Source of the DNA: Lepas anatifera | Lineage: Eukaryota > Arthropoda > Thecostraca > Lepadidae | NCBI GenBank assembly: GCA_034440635.1 | Contig: JAOTON010000897.1 | Location: 1,426,001-1,490,000, forward strand | DNA: 64,000 nucleotides | Reading direction: 5' to 3' | Shown here: positions 57,842 to 64,000 of the stretch, piece after piece | Numbering within the stretch: the first letter of the stretch is position 1 | Layout of the letters: every line of letters starts with the position of its first letter | Notes under the pieces: generated by a model | Told to the model about the DNA's origin: nothing | The model's input: the letters and a program-made list of their open reading frames with translations, nothing else | Database searches by the model: none | Made by a program: the position numbers and the translations under genes

Positions 57842-58562
57842 CCAGGGTGCAAAGTATGGTACTTTTGACAAGGACTAGTCAATGTGAGTGCCCCTGGAGA
57901 CAGGAACAAGTGGTGCAAATTTTATTAACCTGGTGTGAATTTGAGACTGGTGCAAGGGAGGCAACACTGAAAACCAAACAAATAACGGAAAAATTGTTAT
58001 AAAGACACAAGGAGGCCTTATAAACTAAATGATATGAGAGGTAACATTGCATCATGTGGGCAGGGACCCGTCTGCAAAGTATGGCAGCAGACCAGACGAG
58101 CTGCACCAGCCATCTAAAATTCTTGCACCGACAGCCACCAAAAATTCACACTACCCTGTCATATTACCAGGAAAAAAACGCTCTCATTCCTACCCACACA
58201 ATGCAATACTGTCTCTCTTATTAGTGGGATAGTTAAGGACTTTTTCAAGGCCCTCTCCTGAGTCTTTATAGCCATTCAGTCAATATTTGTTTGGTTTTCA
58301 GTGTCACCTTCCTTGCACCAGTCTCACAAATTCACACCAGGTTGATTAAATTCGCACCACTTGCTCCTGTCTCTAAGTACACTCACACCAACGAGATCTT
58401 GTAGAAAATGCCATACTTTGCACACTAGGGTAGGGATGGGTGCCTTCTCCCTTGTATACTGCAGATTGGTGTGAATTTAGGTGGCTGGCTGTGCAAATTT
58501 GTGCCAGAGTTTTAGATGGCTGGTGCAACTCTTCTGCCCAGCTGCCATACTTTCCACAATGG
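57842..58562 (-). mobile_element. CAAAGTATGG MITE, reverse copy split by a sister copy
   Basis: The left piece (57842-58066) is the reversed 3' half and the right piece (58428-58562) is the reversed 5' half of the MITE family. The outer termini read CCAGGGTGCAAAGTATGG on the left and the reverse complement of CCATTGTGGAAAGTATGG on the right. TGAATATA flanks both sides (57834-57841; 58563-58570). The intervening 361 bp is a complete forward copy of the same family. Confidence 0.75.
58067..58427 (+). mobile_element. CAAAGTATGG MITE, forward copy nested in its own family
   Basis: It starts CCCGTCTGCAAAGTATGG and ends CCATACTTTGCACACTA. The flanking 9-mers are GGGCAGGGA (58058-58066) and GGGTAGGGA (58428-58436), one mismatch. 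The body matches 53356-53709 block by block (gcaccagccat, attcttgcaccg, acgagatct). Non-coding. Confidence 0.8.
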
Positions 58563-58565
58563 TGA

Positions 58566-58600
<35 letters not shown>

Positions 58601-58602
58601 AA
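58566..58602. repeat. (TA)n microsatellite
   Basis: A run of ta dinucleotides with one tgta interruption lies next to the MITE flank. Confidence 0.9.
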
Positions 58603-60054
58603 ACATATATCATGTTTGCTACAAAGCAATGAAAAGGAGAACAGAGAAAATGGCAATTATTGATAAGCGGCCTCCCCACACACCAAAATGGACATGTGAA
58701 CCAGTTGGAAACAAAAGTTTCTTCTGGAAATCCAGTTTATGCCTCCAGGTATATGCAAGATTTGCACTGCCCCAAATGCCTCAAGAAACCAGCCACATTC
58801 TCCAGACAGAATATCATTGATGACAGAAAATAGAGTTGTTGTTACCCACATCATACATCTCCAACATAGAGGAAGGATAAGACTTCTAAATTTACCCCAT
58901 CTAGCATACAGGAGAAAAAGAGATGAGCTTGCCATAGTAACTTAACATGTATAGATCAAGGCATGTTAAGGTTTAATTTGAGCTATCTGAATGCTCTGTT
59001 TACTCTTTAATTTAAAAGGTTCAATGGCCACATGGGCTGCTAAAACCAAAAATATGTCTTGCTTATCTTTTAAGAATGACAAATATTAAAGAACGTCTAT
59101 CTTTAAAAGTTAGCATACTCACAGAGTTCACTTACAGTTGGTACAAAAATATTTAATCTGTCATCAACCTTAGCACAATATCATAGTTTCTCCAGAACCT
59201 ACATGTATGATCGCACACCAACATCCCACAATCTCCTTTCCTTATGCTTTCTGACTGAAAATAACGTTTTATGGCACTTGCTCAGAGTACTGTTGTAACT
59301 AACTATGGTGTCTCTATTGGTTTGCTAACTATGATGGCACGTGGGATGGGCCGATGGGCTTTATTTTTTCTGAAGCCACTCACATATATTCGGTGGTTCA
59401 CAGAAAAAAACAGGCACAAAACAGAAGATTTCTTCTGCATCACCTCTGCAAAATACTATTTGTACTATGTGGAAGATAACATGAATACAAGAACGACAAC
59501 TCTCACTAAAATCTTCGAAATTCCCTATATAACTGTGCTTTCGTTTCCTCCTTTGCTTCAATACAGGTTAGAATACGTCTCTTTTCCTTCATATATGTCT
59601 CACTGAATCTTCGGGTCTTTAATCATTTTCTGCAAAATTCCCAGGACGACAATTTTTTGCGTCAGAAAGGTCACGTGACCCCCTTTGAGGTAGCTGTGCT
59701 TTCTGATTGGTCTGTTGTGATTTCTTAGAAGTCCTATATTTCTGTTCTGATATTATTTTTGGCTATAGCTTTTTTACAATAATTTTTTCTTTATTAGCTC
59801 AACACTTTCAATACACTGTTTAGGAAAAATAAGACCATTTTTTTAGAAAAATTGATAGCCTTAGCCGGGGTTACGTCATTTACATCGATATGACGTGTAC
59901 CGGTAAAGTCGTCTAGACATGTTGACTGAGATCAATTTTAAGGCATTTGCAGGCCGAATTCGCAAAAATGAGAATATGACTTCTGAAACAAATTTTTGTG
60001 ACCTTTTGATCTAGCTCATAATTTTTTTCGCGTATCTCCCTTTAAGGAAACAAA
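58603..60054. other. No recognised gene
   Basis: This is AT-rich sequence with only short, motif-free frames. Confidence 0.4.
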
Positions 60055-60250
60055 GGACCACAATATATGGTAACGACAATTACATTAATGACCTAAGGTC
60101 ATGTACGGCCAATGACTTCAATACTGAATGTCTGCGTGAAATTTGTGAAATGTGGGTTTCTCAGTAAATACGTCCCAGATTAATTTCAAATTTCAACATT
60201 ATGTTTTCGTGGTCCGTTCCTACCTAGGCTTGAAATAAAGAATTTGTACC
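60055..60250 (+). repeat. Fragment of the AGGTCA/TTAA family
   Basis: TGACCTAAGGTCA at 60089-60101 is followed by gtacggccaatgact and ttctcagtaaatacgt, matching the body of copy 1 near 1479-1570. No termini are visible. Confidence 0.55.
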
Positions 60251-60379
60251 CTGTAACATTTGATAGGTGATATGAAATCAAATTGAAAATGTACGTTTTT
60301 ATTTAACCATGTTTCCTGTTTTCAATATTTTCTGTGTTCTTTTCTATGTTTTTCTTGTTTTCTATCTGACCCGGTGTTC

Positions 60380-60870
60380 TAACCGGACGGCCGCCGACCG
60401 TCGCCGACGGTCGTCGACCGTCGGCGTCAGTTGCAGAGTGGTAATTGTGGAGTTTTAGCCGGCAGAGGAAAGGTTCAACTTTGGTAGCAATCTGGTAGCT
60501 CAAGTTGCGACGAACTGTTGTTTACCAACAATCAAAACTTAGCTGGCATCAAGAACTATTAAAAGAACGAGTTAGGAGAAAAAGGTAATCATGTCCAGTT
60601 TCCATAGATTTTTCAGAATGAATTCCAATTTGAATTATTATTCTAAAACATGTATTACATTTAATGACTAAAAACAACAGCAAATAACATGGATATCGGC
60701 TTCTGACGCAGACCATTGGCGTGTCAAAAGTTGGACATTGTTCAACTTTTGCTGCGACGCGTTGCAACGCCGTGCGACGCGTTGCGTAAGCGCGTTTTGT
60801 GTCCTGACCGAAAATCCCGGTCGTTGCGGAAGATCGACGGCGTGCGACGCCTTGCGACGCGTTGTGTCTT
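60380..60870. repeat. GC palindrome-rich region, possible DNA transposon
   Basis: A near-perfect 25-bp palindrome, CGCCGACGGTCG-T-CGACCGTCGGCG, lies at 60402-60426. Gcgacgcgttgc words recur at 60752-60866. The two GC-rich ends around an AT-rich centre suggest a short transposon, but I could not define termini or a target duplication. Confidence 0.4.
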
Positions 60871-60901
60871 GGTTATGGAATATGGTTAATATTCCATAAC
60901 C
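60871..60901. repeat. Perfect 13-bp hairpin at a LINE 5' junction
   Basis: GGTTATGGAATAT and its exact reverse complement are separated by GGTTA. It lies directly left of the LINE fragment and shares the word ggaatatgg with it, so it may be a foldback made during insertion. Confidence 0.6.
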
Positions 60902-60904
60902 ATA

Positions 60905-61600
60905 TTGGAATATGGCTGTGTAGTGTGGGCTGGCACAGCTGTCACCAACCTGAAACGCCTCGAACGGATTCAGCATAAGTTCCTTATGTGGTTGGCGGTC
61001 AAGTCGGACAGACCAATCGCAGTCACTGACTATAACACACTTTTACTACATTTTAAGCTTCCTTCAATTCGTTCGAGACTCGCGCAATATGGCATGCTTT
61101 ATTTGCATAACATTTTCTCTGGACGTCTTGACTGTCCCCATTTGATGGGATGTTTCGGCCTATTAGTGCAAGGGCGTGTATCGCGAGTACAGAGGCTGTG
61201 GAATGTTCCATACGCCAGAGTGAACACTGTAAAGAGGTCTTTATTTTGCAGGATTCCGGTGCTCACTAATGATTTTCTCAGCTCCAGCAGAGATGTTAAT
61301 TTTTTTGACTCAGCGCATTTCACCTTCAAATCGGCGGCCAGACGATTCGCGAATAGCCTAAGGCCATTTGTGTGATTACAATGAGTGCGCTTTGTGACCG
61401 TGGATATGTCTTTTGTTAGGCCTGTAGGCATGTATATGACCCATTTTTGCACTTTTACAGATGTTTAGATGTTTAGACCGTCGTTCAATTATGTATTGTT
61501 CGTGCTACTACGCTTATATAACTTATTTACCTTTTTACCACTTGACTGCACCTGTAATTGTGATACATCCTGCTCGTGTTTACGCAAATACAAATACAAA
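60905..61600 (+). pseudogene. 5'-truncated LINE, RT C-terminal part and tail
   Basis: This codes for the last ~155 residues of a LINE RT protein: LEYGCVVWAGTAVTNLKRLERIQHKFLMWL, then PSIRSRLAQYGMLYLHNIFSG, ending SAARRFANSLRPFV. The layout equals the C-terminus of the LINE at 44.2-45.5 kb (LEYNSVIW..., VQHKFLIWL), but the sequence differs, so it is another CR1/Jockey-type family. The region to ~61600 ends in aatacaaatacaaa. All upstream domains are missing. Confidence 0.75.
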
Positions 61601-62488
61601 TTAGGACACCGGGTTAGAGCGGATAATGACTTTGGCCTGACCTCAGGTCAGTTTTTTTACAATTTGACCTGCTAAGCTCGTGCCATACCTCTTTTTATTT
61701 TCCGTAGCGAAAAATGTCAACAGTTTTCAATTAGGTATTTGGGCTTTCGGGCGCAAAAAATATCCTAGGCGCCCACCGGTAACTGTAAAAAATGTAGCGA
61801 TTAATTTTTGGACTACCTTTGGGCAAATTTGATTATATATTTTCGGCGTGTGCATTAGGCAGCATATTTTTATGTTTACAGAACATAAACTATGCATGGT
61901 CCAGTATTGTAGATTGCGAGTTATTTAAAACACGCGCATTGACACTACGTTCTGAGCTCTGCCGACAGGTCTGGTTGTCTGGCGTCCGACGCCCGGCTGC
62001 CTATTGCGACTGCTGTTGGCGGCTTCTGGAGTTCCTGTGACCACCTGCTCCGAGCGCTGTTGCTGGTACCAGCCCTGCCTATCGCTGTTTCCACAGCTGA
62101 CCTGTAAATATTATCTCTATCGGACTAGGTGGTGTTGGTTTCTAGGATTCCGGCCACCTAGTACCCCTTTTCCTCAGTCCCGTCCCGCATCTTTCTCAAC
62201 TATCATTTCTCTCTTCGGCCTGAAACCCGAGCGGTGGTTAGCCTGGGTGACCTCACTTGTTGAACCTCTGGTTCTTGGGTGAGAGGCTTTGACTGGACCT
62301 ATCGGTCCTTCATTGCCAAAATCCCTAAACGTACGGCCAGTAGACTGTCTTTCACCCTCGCTAATTAGCAGTGAGGTCCCACACATACCCTCCACGGGCT
62401 GCGTCTATGCAAAGGTGTCACGGCACCTGCCCATAAAACACTACCTAAAATAACGTAGATCCCAGTTAGGACCCTTTCGAGGCTAATA
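61601..62488. other. Unassigned sequence
   Basis: It contains a TGACCTCAGGTCA at 61638-61650. The short frames here have no motif. The segment 61925-62480 has higher GC but no recognised product. Confidence 0.4.
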
Positions 62489-62496
62489 GCCACCTA

Positions 62497-62690
62497 CATG
62501 GGCGCCGAAAGCGGGGGGGACGGGGTACGCGTCCCCCCTGTTGGCCAACCAGGGGGGGACGTCCCCCCAAAATTTTTGGGTCAATGGTCATTAATGCTGT
62601 CAGTTACCGAATATGCTCAAAATTCGCCTCCCCGGTCCGCACCAGCCCGGGTCTGTCCCCCCTGCGAAAATTCCGTGGCGGCGCCCCCTG
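62497..62690 (+). mobile_element. hAT-like MITE, 194 bp
   Basis: It starts CATGGGCGCCG, and the reverse complement of its end is CAGGGGGCGCCG. GCCACCTA flanks it exactly (62489-62496; 62691-62698), an 8-bp duplication. It carries G/C-run subterminal stretches. Non-coding. Confidence 0.88.
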
Positions 62691-62705
62691 GCCACCTAGG
62701 TCCCT

Positions 62706-62783
62706 GATAGGTCCTGAAGAGGCCCCCTGCCTCCCCTCCGATTAGTGATAGGTCCTGAAGAGGCCCCCTGCCTCCCCTCCGCT
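62706..62783 (+). repeat. Two-copy tandem duplication, ~41 bp
   Basis: The phrase tgataggtcctgaagaggcc plus ccctgcctcccctccg is present twice, separated by a few bases. Confidence 0.85.
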
Positions 62784-63225
62784 CAGTAGCCTAGTGGCTG
62801 TAACAGCCCATTGTAATCCAAATCCTAGGAAATTTCAGCCGATACTCCAGATAGGATAAAATCCCACACCACGCTGTATATAGGTTAACTTCCCATTAGT
62901 TAAAGCTCTCTTGCCTAACCTTCAAATTCACCAGCATTACACAAGAGCCAGTCAGTTAGCGTCTCCTCAAAATTCTCTACTGCACAAGCACTCACCCTCC
63001 CTGCCTCATTCCCTGGCTCCGCCGTTATTTAAGCTAGCCGGGCCACGTGGGGAAAACCGCCCGACGCTCTGACGTCACCCACACGCTCTGACGCCACAGC
63101 CTCCAGAACTTTCTCACGCTACACAGAAAGCGCGCGCAGCCATAAAACTGAAAACTAAACTCGAGCGGTTCTGCACGGTATAAGGTAAGTTAATATAGCC
63201 AGCCATTCTCATGGATCGCCTTAGA
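62784..63225. other. Unassigned, GC-rich right end
   Basis: A ccctgacgtcac-type stretch with tgacgtcac, a gcgcgcgc core and a taaggtaagt word occur at 63050-63190. This could be promoter-like, but no transcript start can be supported. Confidence 0.3.
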
Positions 63226-64000
63226 GACTTGAATGGTCACCACCCATGAGCGATCACCTCCCAATCAAAATTGATATCCCCCAAGGAACACTCGACCGCG
63301 TTGATCTGTTTACCCCTTCCTGGAGTCTAAAACGAGCGGACTGGACAAAATTTGAGGCAGAGGTCGACCTCACACTGGTCACCGAAGGCGACCCACACTC
63401 GGCAGACATTGAATTAATACTAAGAGCCATAAGCTCAGCAGCACAAGTAGCAATACCACAAACCAGAGGACCCCGAAAGAAAGACGGAGCCCCATGGTGG
63501 AACGCAGAGACGGCACACGCCAAAGCGCAAATGATAAGAGCCCGCAAGGCATATGAGAGGAGGGCACACAGCCCTACTCGATGTGCACTTCGGGCAGCAA
63601 AAGAACACTTTCGAAACACGTGCAAGCGGGTTAAAAGGATAGTTTCAACTCTTTTGCCTCCAAATTCAACCGCTTCACTCCCACCACCCAAGTTTGGAAA
63701 ACCATCAGAGCTTTCTCTGCGAAGCGACCACCCCGTGGACCCTTCCCTCAACTAAAAATAGCTGGCCAACCCATCACCGAACCTAAGGAAGTCATGGATA
63801 AATTTGCTGACCATTACGCCAGTGTCACAGCTAATAATTCGTACAGCCAGCGCTCCAAAGACCAGGCAGAATGGTGCAAAAAGCACACATTCATCAATTA
63901 TGGTAATCGAGAGTACTATAACGTACCATTTACAATAACCGAGCTAAATTACAGTCATACCTTTCACTGCGGCTCTATGCTAACCACACTCATACTCTTA
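63226..64000 (+). pseudogene. LINE endonuclease end and linker, cut by window edge
   Basis: MSDHLPIKIDIPQGTLDR at 63246 is the SDHLPI motif that ends APE-type LINE endonucleases. It is followed by RADWTKFEAEV, a GAPWWNAETAHAKAQMIRARK motif (the WWN box before the RT) and a basic linker. Just upstream, 63226-63246 reads DLNGHHP, like the GDFNAHHP box, in another frame and without the intervening ~60 residues, so an internal deletion is likely. The frame breaks near 63745 and then reads KIAGQPITEPKEVMDKFADHY. The RT should follow beyond the window. Confidence 0.7.

Noticed and set aside
59271..59606. 111-codon plus-strand frame
   Set aside because: AT-rich, no motif, no start or splice context; expected by chance.

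Overview
The window looks like nuclear DNA of an invertebrate animal. It holds several lineages of APE-type LINE, tRNA-derived SINEs, many short elements with terminal inverted repeats, a P-element/THAP9-like transposase remnant and a long minisatellite. There are no bacterial operons or CRISPR arrays, and I find no confident host protein gene. I cannot name the species. Almost everything recognisable is mobile DNA in layers, and several insertion events can be read to the base from target-site duplications (TSDs) and from uninterrupted related copies in the same window.

Left part (1-21.9 kb). A ~740 bp repeat occurs twice (1-735, 2905-3645). Between them lies a ~1.2 kb element bounded by TTAA (1173-2381). 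A ~460 bp unit is tandemly duplicated from 3650, and its second copy is split by a 7,012 bp hAT-like element (4329-11340; perfect 8-bp TSD). That element carries ~525 bp and shorter tandem repeats and itself contains a 5'-truncated I-superfamily LINE (7560-10959; 14-bp TSD). A second TTAA-type element (12509-21895) is split by a near full-length I-superfamily LINE (12929-21312; 10-bp TSD), whose ORF1 is split by a 1,866 bp non-autonomous hAT element (15122-16987; perfect 8-bp TSD).

Middle (21.9-44 kb). A G-rich repeat with a 189 bp hAT MITE, a possible first coding exon near 22.4 kb, a long low-information stretch, a ~4.9 kb minisatellite with ~70/76 bp units (29.70-34.58 kb), AGGTCA-rich repeat copies, a 30-bp minisatellite, an L1/Tx1-like LINE fragment and a tRNA-derived SINE.

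Right part (44-64 kb). A foldback MITE contains a nearly intact CR1/Jockey-type LINE in one arm. A 39 bp retroposed LINE/SINE tail with a 13-bp TSD lies at 47.87 kb. Further on are a TTAA-type element hosting a MITE with a 9-bp TSD, a P-element-like transposase pseudogene interrupted by a tRNA-derived SINE, a MITE inserted into another copy of its own family, two more LINE fragments and a 194 bp hAT MITE.

Two cross-cutting patterns stand out. (1) A ~45 nt 3' hairpin beginning CCATATG is shared by two LINEs, one SINE and the 39 bp insertion. (2) The everted repeat TGACCTNAGGTCA occurs at least eight times, mostly in TTAA-type elements and related repeats.
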